The notes under the pieces: model-generated
What the model saw: the letters and a program-made list of their open reading frames with translations, nothing else
What the model was told of the DNA's origin: nothing
Database searches by the model: none
Program-made: the position numbers and the translations under genes
Shown: piece by piece, positions 1-9,987 of the stretch
How the letters are laid out: each line of letters begins with the position of its first letter
How positions within the stretch are numbered: the first letter of the stretch is position 1
Source of the DNA: Solirubrobacterales bacterium
GTDB taxonomy: Bacteria; Actinomycetota; Thermoleophilia; Solirubrobacterales; 70-9
Direction: 5' to 3'
NCBI GenBank assembly: GCA_016712175.1
Contig: JADJRQ010000002.1
Coordinates: forward strand, 186,001 to 250,000
DNA length: 64,000 bases

Positions 1-1122
1 GCCAAGTCCACCGTCGGCGATGTCGCCGTCGCGTTCCTGGCCGAACAGAGTGTCATCCCCGAGGCCGCCCTCAATTATGTTCTTCTCACCAGGGACGCCC
101 GTGATTTCGTCATCGAAAGACGAACCGATGACGTTCTCGATGCCATCCAGCGTAAATTTCGTTTGACCGAGCGACGTGCCTTTGTCGAGCTCCACACGCA
201 CGCCAGAGAAGTTCACGTTGTCCGTGGGGGTATGCGTTGCGTAGGAGATCGTGTCGCTGCCGGCACCGCCGTCAATGCTCGCCAGACCGCGGGACGACGC
301 CACGATGAGGTCATCGCCGCCGTAGCCGCGAATCTTCTTGATCCCGGAATTCGTGAGGAACACGTCATCGGCGTCGGTGCCGTATGCCCAGTCATCACCT
401 GAGCCTCCGTCAATGTAGGCCGGTCCGTTGGTGCCGAACTTGTCACCGCGCATCCTGTCGTTTCCCCGCTCGCCGAAGATGCGTTCCATCTTGCCGCTTG
501 CCGACCTGCCGCCGTTGAACCAGATGACGTCGGAGGCGCCGCCGCCATATACGTTCGAAACGGAGTTGCCGAGGCTGAACAATGTGTCTACCCCGGTGCC
601 GCCGAACAGGTTGTTTTCTCCCAGGTAGTCGACAATGCGGTCATTCCCGCCGAGGCCGAGGATGGTGTCGTTGTCGGAGGCGCCGCCGGGATTCGATTTC
701 GGACCCCCGTAGAGGAAGTCGTGCCCATTGGCACCCTCGATGCGGTCGTTGCCGAGCCCCCCGTAGGCCCTGCTCTTGCTGCTGCTCCTGTGGAGGATGA
801 TCTTGTCATTGCCCGGTCCGGCGTCGGTCTTCGACCAGCCTTTGCCGGCATAAATGACCTGCCGGCCGTCTCCGGCGCAGATCCGGCTGTACGGCCTGGC
901 GATGACTTTCACGTTCATGCCGGAGATATAGGTGACGTCTTTGAACTTGAGGTAGACCTTACCGCCATTTTTCTTGATCACGCGGTTGACCTTCTTGCCG
1001 AAACATTTCTTCGGGGCGGCCTGGGCGGTAGCGGGAATCAGGATGACCGAAGTGAGGATCGCAAGCGCAAGGCCGATCCACAGGATGTTGAAGCTCGATT
1101 TGATGATTGATTTCTCGGTCAT
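1..1122 (-). CDS. secreted RTX-like calcium-binding repeat protein (partial)
   Basis: The reading frame is open from an ATG at 1122 through the left window edge (374 codons with no stop), so the C-terminus is missing. The N-terminus has a basic segment, a hydrophobic stretch and a plausible cleavage site after PATAQA, so it should be exported. After about residue 95 there are degenerate Gly/Asp-rich nonapeptide-like repeats (GGLGNDRIEG, GLGGNDRIV, GGLGDDTLFG), the pattern of RTX-type Ca-binding beta-rolls. No enzymatic domain is visible in the part present, so its role (surface, adhesin or degradative enzyme) cannot be named. It is divergent from the next gene, with a 135-nt intergenic region that should hold both promoters. 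Confidence 0.8.
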   Translation of the reverse strand, partial: MTEKSIIKSSFNILWIGLALAILTSVILIPATAQAAPKKCFGKKVNRVIKKNGGKVYLKFKDVTYISGMNVKVIARPYSRICAGDGRQVIYAGKGWSKTDAGPGNDKIILHRSSSKSRAYGGLGNDRIEGANGHDFLYGGPKSNPGGASDNDTILGLGGNDRIVDYLGENNLFGGTGVDTLFSLGNSVSNVYGGGASDVIWFNGGRSASGKMERIFGERGNDRMRGDKFGTNGPAYIDGGSGDDWAYGTDADDVFLTNSGIKKIRGYGGDDLIVASSRGLASIDGGAGSDTISYATHTPTDNVNFSGVRVELDKGTSLGQTKFTLDGIENVIGSSFDDEITGVPGEKNIIEGGLGDDTLFGQERDGDIADGGLG

Positions 1123-1257
1123 TGGATCTAGATGCCTTGCCTGGCCTTCACTGATCGAACACGGGCAAACCTCAAAAGTCCCGCATTGCAGTAAAACCTC
1201 CCCCTGCCCGAAAATGCGAGCCCCGACCCGCTTTTCGATCTGACTAGACTACGCGAT

Positions 1258-2202
1258 ATGCCTAAAAAGACTAATTCCGAAGCCACCGGCCGCACAATTT
1301 TGGTCACCGGGGCTTCCGGAATGATCGGGTCGGGTCTGGTCAATGCCCTCCTCGATCGCGGTGACCGTGTCGTCGGCCTCAGCCGAAGCCCTGAGAAGGC
1401 AAAGATGGCGCAACCCACCGCTGAGTGGCATTCGTGGGAGCCGACCATGGAACGTCCGCCGGAGAAGGCTCTGGAAGGAGTCGACGCCGTAATTAACCTC
1501 GCCGGCGAGCCGATCAACCAGCGCTGGAACGACGAAATCAAGGATCGGATCACCAAGAGCAGGATCACGGCGACCAAGAACCTCGCGGACGCAGTCGCTA
1601 CCGTGAAGAACCCCCCGAAGGTCTTCATTTCGGGTTCGGCAATAGGTTTCTACGGGGATCGTGGTGACGATCTCCTGTACGAAGATGACGCCCCGGGAGA
1701 TGACTTTCTCGCCGAAGTCGTTATTCAGTGGGAAGCAGCCGCGAATGCGATCAGCGGCCCCGACCTGAGGGTCGCGACGATCCGTTCCGGCCACGTACTT
1801 GATCCACGGGGCGGTTTGCTCGCCGAGTTGCTCACTCCGTTCAAGCTCGGCGTCGGCGGTCCGATCGCCAGCGGCAAGCAGTACATGTCCTGGATTCACC
1901 GTTGGGACGAGATCGGAATCCTCCTCTGGGCGCTCGATACCGAGGCTGTCAAAGGCCCGATCAACGCCACCTCGCCAAACCCGGTGACCAACAAGGACTT
2001 CTCGAAGCAGCTCGGCAAGGCAGTCGGTCGTCCGGCGCTCATGCCCCTGCCCGGCTTTGCCATGAAGGCGATTCGCGGACCCGAGTTCGGCCAGGTCCTG
2101 ACCGAGGGCCAGCGGGTCTATCCACGGAATGCGATCGAGCACGGCTACGAGTTCAAGCAGCCCGAGTTGGCCGGCGCCCTGGCCGAGCTACTCAGGAACT
2201 AG
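1258..2202 (+). CDS. TIGR01777-type SDR family NAD-dependent epimerase
   Basis: Predicted protein of 314 aa, a normal length for the YfcH/TIGR01777 group of atypical short-chain dehydrogenases. The N-terminal Rossmann fold shows the dinucleotide motif TGASGMIG at about residues 17-24. The C-terminal part (PLPGFAMKAIRGPEFGQVL and a YPR-type ending) matches the small DUF1731-like cap of this family. The substrate is unknown for nearly all members; some are linked to cell-division phenotypes, which is not evidence here. The next gene starts 5 nt after its stop, so the two are probably co-transcribed. The ATG at 1258 fits the family N-terminus. Confidence 0.85.
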   Translation: MPKKTNSEATGRTILVTGASGMIGSGLVNALLDRGDRVVGLSRSPEKAKMAQPTAEWHSWEPTMERPPEKALEGVDAVINLAGEPINQRWNDEIKDRITKSRITATKNLADAVATVKNPPKVFISGSAIGFYGDRGDDLLYEDDAPGDDFLAEVVIQWEAAANAISGPDLRVATIRSGHVLDPRGGLLAELLTPFKLGVGGPIASGKQYMSWIHRWDEIGILLWALDTEAVKGPINATSPNPVTNKDFSKQLGKAVGRPALMPLPGFAMKAIRGPEFGQVLTEGQRVYPRNAIEHGYEFKQPELAGALAELLRN

Positions 2203-2207
2203 AACCC

Positions 2208-2801
2208 GTGGCGGTCGGCATCCTCGGAGCAGGCAACATCGGGCAGGCGATTGCCACCCAGATGCTGCGCGCGGGTGAGGAAGTGGTGATCGCCAACAGC
2301 CGGGGGCCCGAGACCCTTGGTGAGGTGATCGAGAAGCTGGGTCCTGGTGCCAGTGCAGCCACCTTTGCCGAAGTGCCAACTTGCGACATCGTCGCGGTGG
2401 CCATCCCCTGGGATCACATTCCCGGCGCACTGGAAGGCCTGCCCGAATGGAACGGCCGGATCGTGATCGACGCCAACAACGCCGTGACGCAGCCCGACTT
2501 CAAAGCGGCCGACCTCGGCGGACGCAGTTCGAGCGAGGTTTTCGCTGATTTCGTTCCCGGTGCCCGGGTCGTCAAGACCGCGAACATCCTGCTGGCGTCA
2601 GTCCTGGCCGCAGATCCGGTCGTCGATTCCGGCAGAAGGGTCCTGTTCATGTCCGGGGACGACGCTGGCGCGAAAGACGCCGTCGGGGGCCTGTTCGCCA
2701 CGGCAGGCTTTCGCATGATCGACCTCGGCCCGCTCGAGAACGGGCGCCTTCATCAGGTTCCGGGAGCCCCGCTCGCCCGCAGCCTCATCGCCACGGACTG
2801 A
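2208..2801 (+). CDS. F420-dependent NADP reductase-like Rossmann protein
   Basis: Predicted protein of 197 aa starting at a GTG 5 nt after the upstream stop. The open frame extends further upstream, but that part overlaps the epimerase gene and has no family similarity. Motifs are GILGAGNIGQ at the extreme N-terminus (dinucleotide binding) and IANSRGPE after beta-2, where SR suggests preference for the NADP phosphate. The overall plan matches the F420H2:NADP oxidoreductase-like / YrpG-type family. Actinobacteria make F420, which is consistent, but many homologues have no proven F420 chemistry, so the reaction is an inference. It converges on the pfk gene, whose stop lies 3 nt away on the other strand. 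Confidence 0.75.
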   Translation: MAVGILGAGNIGQAIATQMLRAGEEVVIANSRGPETLGEVIEKLGPGASAATFAEVPTCDIVAVAIPWDHIPGALEGLPEWNGRIVIDANNAVTQPDFKAADLGGRSSSEVFADFVPGARVVKTANILLASVLAADPVVDSGRRVLFMSGDDAGAKDAVGGLFATAGFRMIDLGPLENGRLHQVPGAPLARSLIATD

Positions 2802-2804
2802 GGT

Positions 2805-3830
2805 TCAGCCGAAGAAGACTTCGGCCTCGCGGTAAAGCTCGGGTGGCACGGTCTTCAGTTCAGCCACGGCGTCGGCCAGGTTGACCAATTCGATGTTGGT
2901 CGACCGCAGCGCCGTCATCTTGCCCCAGGCGCCGTCGTTTGCGGCGCCGACCGCGTGAAGTCCGAACCTCGTGGCCAGAACCCGGTCGAAGGCGGTCGGA
3001 GTGCCACCGCGCTGGACGTGACCGAGCACGGTCGCCCGTGCCTCTTTGCCGGTCCGGGACTCGATTTCGCCTTCGAGCCAGTGGGCCACGCCGCCCAGGC
3101 GCTCGTGTCCGAATGCGTCGGTCTGGACACCGTCCTTCTCCGGGAAGCCGCCGATTGGCTTGGCACCTTCGGAGACGACGACTATCGGCGAGTACTGGCT
3201 CTCGAAACGACGCTCGATATATGCGCAGACCCGGTCCAGATCAAAGTCCTGTTCCGGGATGAGGATCACGTTCGCGCCTCCGGCAAGTCCCGCGTGGAAT
3301 GCGATCCAGCCGGCGTGCCGTCCCATGACTTCCACGATCAGGACCCGGTGGTGACTCTCGGCCGTGGTGTGAAGCCGGTCGATCGCTTCCATCGCGATGT
3401 TGACGGCCGTGTCGAAGCCGAAGGTGTAGTCGGTGGCACCAAGGTCATTGTCGATCGTCTTCGGAACGCCGATGACGTTAATGCCTTCGTGGCTCAGCCG
3501 GTCGGCAACACCAAGAGTGTCTTCGCCTCCGATCGCAATCAGTCCGTCCACCCCTGTCTCTGCCAGATTCGACTTGATCCGCTCGATGCCGTTCTCGAGC
3601 TTGATCGGGTTGGTCCTCGACGATCCGAGAATCGTGCCGCCGCGTGGCAGGATGCCACGCACCTGCTCGACTCCGAGTGGTCGCGTGTCGCCTTCAAGGG
3701 GACCGCGCCACCCGTCCCGGAAACCGACGAACTCGTTGCCGAATTCCGACACCCCGCGCCGCACGACTGCACGGATCACGGCATTGAGGCCGGGACAATC
3801 GCCCCCGCCGGTCAGAACTCCGATTCGCAT
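2805..3830 (-). CDS. pfkA: 6-phosphofructokinase, PPi-type signature
   Basis: Predicted protein of 341 aa that phosphorylates fructose 6-phosphate in glycolysis. Visible motifs are GVLTGGGDCPGLNA at the N-terminus, GGEDT near residue 102, PKTIDND near 124 and the MGRHAGW substrate loop. Family knowledge: ATP-dependent PFKs have Gly at the fourth position of GGDGS and Gly after Pro in PGTIDND, while PPi-dependent enzymes have Asp and Lys there. This protein has Asp and Lys, so it is probably a PPi-phosphofructokinase able to run reversibly; that is an inference from two residues. It is the penultimate step of a minus-strand run following trpFBA and a small membrane protein. Confidence 0.9.
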   Translation of the reverse strand: MRIGVLTGGGDCPGLNAVIRAVVRRGVSEFGNEFVGFRDGWRGPLEGDTRPLGVEQVRGILPRGGTILGSSRTNPIKLENGIERIKSNLAETGVDGLIAIGGEDTLGVADRLSHEGINVIGVPKTIDNDLGATDYTFGFDTAVNIAMEAIDRLHTTAESHHRVLIVEVMGRHAGWIAFHAGLAGGANVILIPEQDFDLDRVCAYIERRFESQYSPIVVVSEGAKPIGGFPEKDGVQTDAFGHERLGGVAHWLEGEIESRTGKEARATVLGHVQRGGTPTAFDRVLATRFGLHAVGAANDGAWGKMTALRSTNIELVNLADAVAELKTVPPELYREAEVFFG

Positions 3831-3833
3831 TGG

Positions 3834-4025
3834 TCAGTCCTTGTTCTTGCCGGGCATCGGCACGTGAGGCCTGATCATCTCGATGAGCGGCTGGCTGTAC
3901 TGGATGAAAGTGCCGACAAAGAGGATCCCGAAGAACACGACACCGGCAACCGGGCCGCCCTGCCCCTGTGAATAGGAGAAGATGGCAAAGGCGATCGCGA
4001 CGAAGAATGTGACCGGGATGATCAT
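3834..4025 (-). CDS. small two-helix membrane protein, unknown function
   Basis: Predicted 63-aa protein with two hydrophobic segments (about residues 3-18 and 26-44) separated by a Gly-rich turn, and a basic C-terminal tail (PMPGKNKD). No family is recognised. It sits 32 nt after trpA and 3 nt before pfkA on the same strand, so it is probably carried on the trpFBA transcript. The tight spacing on both sides is the main support that it is a real gene. Confidence 0.6.
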   Translation of the reverse strand: MIIPVTFFVAIAFAIFSYSQGQGGPVAGVVFFGILFVGTFIQYSQPLIEMIRPHVPMPGKNKD

Positions 4026-4057
4026 CGGGGGAATCCTACCGAAAGCGGGAGGACGGG

Positions 4058-4861
4058 CTACCCGCCCATCGCCTCGAGCGTATTCTCCAGAAACTGCTCC
4101 ACGGCAGCAACCGCGGCGTCCGCGTCCTTCGCGTCAGCGACCAGGCGCACAAGCTTCGACCCGATGATCACACCGTCGGCTATCCGCCCGACCTCGGCAG
4201 CCTGATCCGGAGTGCCGATGCCGAAACCGACCGCGACCGGCACCGTGGCCATGCTGCTGACGTCTTCGACCAGTTCTTTCAAGTGAGCCGGAACTTCCTG
4301 GCGCTCACCGGTCGTGCCGACGGTCGAGACGACGTAAATGAAACCGGCTGCGATCCGGCAGATCTTAGCCCGGCGCTCACCAAAGGTGGTTGGGGCAATC
4401 AGCGGGACCACGGCGAGGCCGGCGTCGTTCAGCACCGCACGGGTCGCTTCGTCTTCACCGAGTGGCAGGTCGGGGACGATCACGCCACAGGCTCCGGCCG
4501 CAACTGCCCGTTCGGCAAAACCTTCAGGGCCATGGGCGCCGAGGACCATGTTCGTATACGCCATCAGCACCACCGGGACCCGGTCACTGACCGCGCGGCA
4601 GGTCTCGAGCACGTCTTCGAACTTCACGCCCGATTCAAGGGCAGTGGTCGCGGCCTGGTGGATGATCGGGCCGTCGGCCAGCGGATCCGAGTACGGCACT
4701 CCCAGTTCGATCAGATCAGCGCCGGAATCGACGTAGGCGTTGGCAATGCGGACGGAAGCCGCCGGGTCAGGGAAGCCGCCCATCATGTACGGCATCAGCG
4801 CCGCGTGGCCATCGGCCCTCGCTTTCGCGAAAGCCGACTTGATGCGCTCAGCGCCGCTCAC
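4058..4861 (-). CDS. trpA: tryptophan synthase alpha chain
   Basis: Cleaves indole-3-glycerol phosphate to indole and glyceraldehyde 3-phosphate within the alpha2-beta2 tryptophan synthase complex. The catalytic glutamate and aspartate are in LIELGVPYSDPLADGP (about residues 45-60). The start used is GTG at 4861, 10 nt after the trpB stop, preceded by a GGAG ribosome-binding site; it gives 267 aa, a normal length. An ATG further upstream would add 44 residues lying wholly inside trpB in another frame, so it was rejected. It follows trpB directly and is the last trp gene of the block. Confidence 0.95.
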   Translation of the reverse strand: MSGAERIKSAFAKARADGHAALMPYMMGGFPDPAASVRIANAYVDSGADLIELGVPYSDPLADGPIIHQAATTALESGVKFEDVLETCRAVSDRVPVVLMAYTNMVLGAHGPEGFAERAVAAGACGVIVPDLPLGEDEATRAVLNDAGLAVVPLIAPTTFGERRAKICRIAAGFIYVVSTVGTTGERQEVPAHLKELVEDVSSMATVPVAVGFGIGTPDQAAEVGRIADGVIIGSKLVRLVADAKDADAAVAAVEQFLENTLEAMGG

Positions 4862-4871
4862 TACTCCGGCC

Positions 4872-6076
<1,205 letters not shown>

Positions 6077-6080
<4 letters not shown>

Positions 6081-6712
6081 CCGCCGGCCACCGGTGTGTA
6101 GTGGGCCGCCTCGAAGAACTTGGCCAGCTTGAAGTGGTCCTTCAGGCCCGGCTCGGACTCAACCCCGCTCGCAACGTCAACCGCATCCGGCCGGATGATC
6201 CGGATCGCTTCGGTCACGTTCTCCGGGTTCAGCCCACCGGCGACGATGAACGGAACGTCCGAGTGGTGATCCGCCAGAAGGTCCCAGTCAAAGTGCTGGC
6301 CGGTGCCGCCGGCCTTGCCGAGGCCCCCGGTGTCGAAGAGGTGGAAGTCAGTGCGGTAAGCCTCGGCCCGGATGACGTCCGCCCCTCGCTCGACGTGGAT
6401 CGCCTTGATCACCTTGACGCCAGTCCGGCGGGCGACTTCGGAGCAGAATGAAGCGCCTTCGTTGCCACTCAGCTGGACGATGCTCAGATTCGCGTTCTCG
6501 ACCGCTTCCGCCACCCGGTCGAGCGTCGGATTGACGAATACCCCGGCGATTTCACACTTGCGGTGAAACTCCGCGCCGATTTCGGCCGCATCACTGAACT
6601 TGACCGCCCTGGGACTGGACTTGTCATGAATCAGCCCGATCGCCCAGGCGCCGAGGTCCACGGCTTCTTCGGCATCTTCAAGATTGGTTATTCCACAGAC
6701 CTTTACCTTCAT
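6077..6712 (-). CDS. trpF: phosphoribosylanthranilate isomerase
   Basis: 211-aa TIM-barrel enzyme converting N-(5-phosphoribosyl)anthranilate to CdRP, the third step of tryptophan synthesis. The N-terminal KVKVCGIT carries the catalytic Cys, and the general-acid Asp is in the conserved HLFDTGGLG segment. It is the first gene of the trpF-trpB-trpA block. The rest of the pathway lies upstream beyond htrA and a terminator, so this block probably has its own promoter in or near 6713-6790. Confidence 0.95.
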
Positions 6713-6734
6713 GAATCAAGGGTACGCGAACAGC

Positions 6735-6760
6735 AAAACGGGGGCCCCGAAGGACCCCCG
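6735..6760 (-). terminator. intrinsic terminator after htrA
   Basis: On the minus strand a near-perfect GC stem (CGGGGGTCC, TTCG tetraloop, GGGCCCCCG) is followed directly by TTTT. It starts about 30 nt after the htrA stop and ends just before trpF, so it should stop htrA transcription and separate it from trpFBA. A UUCG loop with a U-tract is the classical rho-independent form. Confidence 0.85.
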
Positions 6761-6790
6761 CCTGGCACTACATATGCGTCCGGGTCTTAC

Positions 6791-8080
6791 TTACTGGCCG
6801 AAGCCGGGCGGGAGCTGCTGCTCGGGCGCCTGTTGCTGGGAGGGCACGTCGGCTGACTTGGTCGACGAATCGTTCGGGCGGGTACCCAGGGTGACGTCGT
6901 AGTCCTTGCTCCCGCCGTCCCTTTCGATCGTGAGGGTCATCTTGTCGCCGGCGCTGGCATCGTTGACCAGGGCGACCACTTCCTCCATCGAAGTGACGTC
7001 CTTGCCGTTGACCGCGGTGATCACGTCGCCGCCGGTCATGACCTTGTTGCCTTCGATCGTTACCGCGGTGTCGCCGCCCTTGATACCGGCCTTGTCCGCG
7101 GGACCGCCCTTGGTCACTTCCTGGATCAGCACTCCGGACTCCTTGTCCAGGTTGAGCGCGTTGGCGATGTCCGGGCTGAGGGAAGCGCCGCTGATCCCGA
7201 GGAAAGCGTGCTCGACTTTACCTCCGTCCTTCAGCTGGTTGACGACGTCCTTGACCGTGTCGGATGGTATTGCGAACCCGATACCGACGCTGCCGTTGCT
7301 GCTGCCGCCAGTCGCAATCTGGGAGTTGACGCCGATCACTTCACCGTCGGTGTTGATCAGCGGGCCGCCCGAGTTGCCGGGGTTGATCGCGGCATCTGTC
7401 TGGATCACGTTCGAGATCGAGTAGTCAGTGGCGCTCGAAATCTCGCGCTGGAGGGCGGAGACGATTCCGGTGGTGACCGTGCGGTCGAGGCCGAAGGGGT
7501 TGCCGATCGCGATGACCGGGTCGCCGACCTTGGCGTCACCGGAGTCACCGATCGCCAGCGGTTCCATGATGTCGCTCGGCGCATCGACCTTGAGCAGAGC
7601 GAGGTCGGTCGAAGGATCGGTGCCGACGACTTCGGCGTCGTAGCTCGTGTCCGAGTCACCGAGGGTTACGGTGAGTTTCTCGGCGCCTTCAACAACGTGG
7701 TTGTTGGTGACCATGTGGCCGTCTTTGTCGATCAGGAAGCCCGATCCGGTCGCGGTGCCAGTGCCTCCACCGCCGCCACCGAGGGGGTCGACCGGCGAAG
7801 ACTCGGCCGGGACACCTGACGCGGTGATGAAACCGACGCCCTTGCTGTCATCTTCGTAAATCCTGTTGACCAGTCCCGGGTCCCCGGAGTCATTCGACAC
7901 GGGGGAGGTCGACGCAACGGTCTGCGTGGTTGTCTCGTTCTTGCCGATCAGGCCGGCCGAAACCGCACCGAACCCGAGAACGGCAACAACAAGACCGCCC
8001 AGAAGGGCCGCGAAGAGAGAGTGACGAAATGATCTGGAACCTTCTGGGCGACTATTCATTGCGGCATCATCTACTGCCAC
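6791..8080 (-). CDS. HtrA/DegP-type serine protease with PDZ domain
   Basis: 429-aa membrane-anchored quality-control protease. After a short basic N-terminus there is one transmembrane helix (about residues 23-46), then a Gly-rich linker and a trypsin-like domain with the full triad: His in VTNNHVVEG, Asp in STDLALLKV, Ser in NPGNSGGPL. One PDZ domain follows (about residues 305-400, with the LGISGASL and AGIKGGD segments) and a Gln/Pro-rich tail. It should act on misfolded envelope proteins outside the membrane. The given start is GTG; an ATG 21 nt downstream is an alternative. It lies between trpC and trpF but has its own terminator, so it is probably an inserted independent unit. Confidence 0.93.
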   Translation of the reverse strand: MAVDDAAMNSRPEGSRSFRHSLFAALLGGLVVAVLGFGAVSAGLIGKNETTTQTVASTSPVSNDSGDPGLVNRIYEDDSKGVGFITASGVPAESSPVDPLGGGGGGTGTATGSGFLIDKDGHMVTNNHVVEGAEKLTVTLGDSDTSYDAEVVGTDPSTDLALLKVDAPSDIMEPLAIGDSGDAKVGDPVIAIGNPFGLDRTVTTGIVSALQREISSATDYSISNVIQTDAAINPGNSGGPLINTDGEVIGVNSQIATGGSSNGSVGIGFAIPSDTVKDVVNQLKDGGKVEHAFLGISGASLSPDIANALNLDKESGVLIQEVTKGGPADKAGIKGGDTAVTIEGNKVMTGGDVITAVNGKDVTSMEEVVALVNDASAGDKMTLTIERDGGSKDYDVTLGTRPNDSSTKSADVPSQQQAPEQQLPPGFGQ

Positions 8081-8149
8081 CCATACGTCTTGTCTAAGCC
8101 GTTTCCAAATCTTTCCTAAATCCTGAAACGCTTTGCCCGAAACGAGGCG

Positions 8150-8955
8150 TCAGGGCAGGAAGTGCTCGCTGGTCGCGTCGCCGGTCCCGGCCAGTTCGGC
8201 GACCTTGGCCGCCGGATCGGGCGAACGCATCAGACTCTCGCCGATCAGAGCCGCGTCCACGCCGACCCTTTCGAGCTCCACCAGTTCCTCGCGCGTTGAG
8301 ATGCCGCTCTCGGAGACGACGGTCTTGCCGGCCGGTACGTCGGTGATCAGTTCGTAGGTCGTGTTGACGTCGACGAATCCGGTGTCGAGGTTCCGGTTGT
8401 TGATGCCGATCACTTCGGCTTCGGCCTCGAGGGCGCGGTCGAGCTCGGGTTCATCGTGGACCTCGATCAGGCAGTCGAGGTCGAGATTCCAGGCCTCGGC
8501 CTGAAAGGCACGGAGGTGCTCGTCGTCGAGAACGGCAACGATCAGGAGAACCGCGTCGCCCCTCCCACCGCTGCCTCGACCAGCTGGTAGCGGTCGACGA
8601 CGAAGTCCTTGCGGATGATCGGCAAGCCGCAGCTCGCGCGAGCAGCGGCGAGGTCGGCGAGATTGCCCCCGAAGTGGGTCTCGTCGGTCAGCACCGAAAG
8701 CGCGGCGGCTCCACCCTGCTCGTAAGCCTTCACCTGGCTGTCGAGCGGCGTTGCCGAAGCGATGTCGCCGGCGCTGGGCGAACGGCGCTTGTACTCGCAG
8801 ATCAGCGACATGCCGGGGCGGGTCAGTGCTTCCCGGAAGGGGCGATCGCGGTCTCGCTGACCGAGACGGGCTTCCAGTTCTTCCAACGGCACCTGACGGC
8901 GACGTTCGTCGACACCATGGCTCGCGGCCGAAATCAATTGCTCGAGTATTCCCAC
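8150..8955 (-). CDS. trpC: indole-3-glycerol phosphate synthase (frameshifted)
   Basis: Closes the indole ring from CdRP. The N-terminal part has LICEYKRRSPSAGDI and PIIRKDFVVDRYQL, and the C-terminal part has VIGINNRNLDTGF and SESGIST, all standard for TrpC. The two halves are in different frames. Around 8555, in GGAGGGGCGAC, one base appears to be missing, so the frame hits TGA after GGATRFS; restoring one base gives GADAVLLIVAVLDD, exactly as in the family. This is more likely a sequencing error than a pseudogene. The start is GTG at 8955, 12 nt after the trpD stop. Confidence 0.88.
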
Positions 8956-8967
8956 GTTTGACGAAGC

Positions 8968-9987
8968 CTACTGATCAGTGGTGAAGCTGACGAGGCGTGA
9001 AAGAACACCTGCGGCCGACCCGGAATCGATGGCTTCCTTCGCCGCTTCCAGACTTGCTCCGAAGTCTTCGGCCTGACCGCCGACGTAAATCGCGGCGGCG
9101 GCGTTCAGAAGGACGAGGTCGCGACGGGGCGAGCGCTCACCTTCGAGTACCGCTCTGGTCGCGTCGGCGTTCTCCTCAGGGGTACCACCGGCCACCGTCT
9201 TGATCTCCGCATTCTCCAGTCCGTACTCGGCTGGATCGATGATGATCTCGCGGGTGCCGCCGTCGATCACTTCGATCATCCGGGAAGGACCGGAGATCGA
9301 AATCTCGTCGAGTCCGTCATCTCCGGCCACGACGAGAGCCGCGACTGTGTCAAGCCCGACCAGGGCCTCTGCGATCGACTCCTGGTAGCGCCGGTCGGCG
9401 ACGCCGATCACCTGCCTGGACGCACCGGCCGGGTTGGTCAACGGGCCGAGGAAGTTAAAGATCGTGCGTACCGCGAGCTCCTTGCGAACAGGAACCACGT
9501 GGGCCATTGCCGAATGGTGCCGGGGCGCGAACATGAAGCCGAAACCGACCTCGTCGATCGAAGCACCGACCTGATCGGGGTGAGTTCGATGTTCACACCA
9601 AGCGCTTCAAGCAGGTCGGCCGAACCGGACTTGCTCGTGTTCGAACGGTTGCCGTGCTTGGCGACCGCACCCCGCCCCGGCGGCGACGATCGCAGCCGTG
9701 GTCGAGACGTTGAAGGTCGAAGGGCCGCCACCGGTGCCGGCCGTGTCGACGAGGTCATCGCGTTTCGCACTGACCGGAGTCGACAGCTCACGCATGGTCC
9801 GGGCAAGGCCGACCAACTCCGGCACGGTCTCGCCTTTGGTCCGCAGCGCGATCAGGAAGGCCCCTGTCTGGAGTTCGGAAGCCCGCCCTTCCATGATCTC
9901 GCAGAGCACCGTCGCGGCGTGGTCGGTCGTCAGATGGTTTCCCGAGGCGACTGCATCGATCGCCCGGGTCAGGATTTCATTCGGCAA
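8968..9987 (-). CDS. trpD: anthranilate phosphoribosyltransferase (two frameshifts)
   Basis: Transfers phosphoribosyl from PRPP to anthranilate. The N-terminal helix bundle, the PRPP-binding DTAGTGGGPSTFNVST loop and the C-terminal HVVPVRKELAVRTIFNFLGPLTNPA region are all present. Between about 9678 and 9579 the correct residues (KHGNRSNTSKSGSADLLEALG) occur in a different frame: an apparent +1/-2 change near 9678 and a lost G near 9579 in CCCCGATC restore each other. The start is TTG at 9987, overlapping trpG by 11 nt with a strong GGAGGAAG ribosome-binding site just upstream; no ATG fits the family start. Confidence 0.88.
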
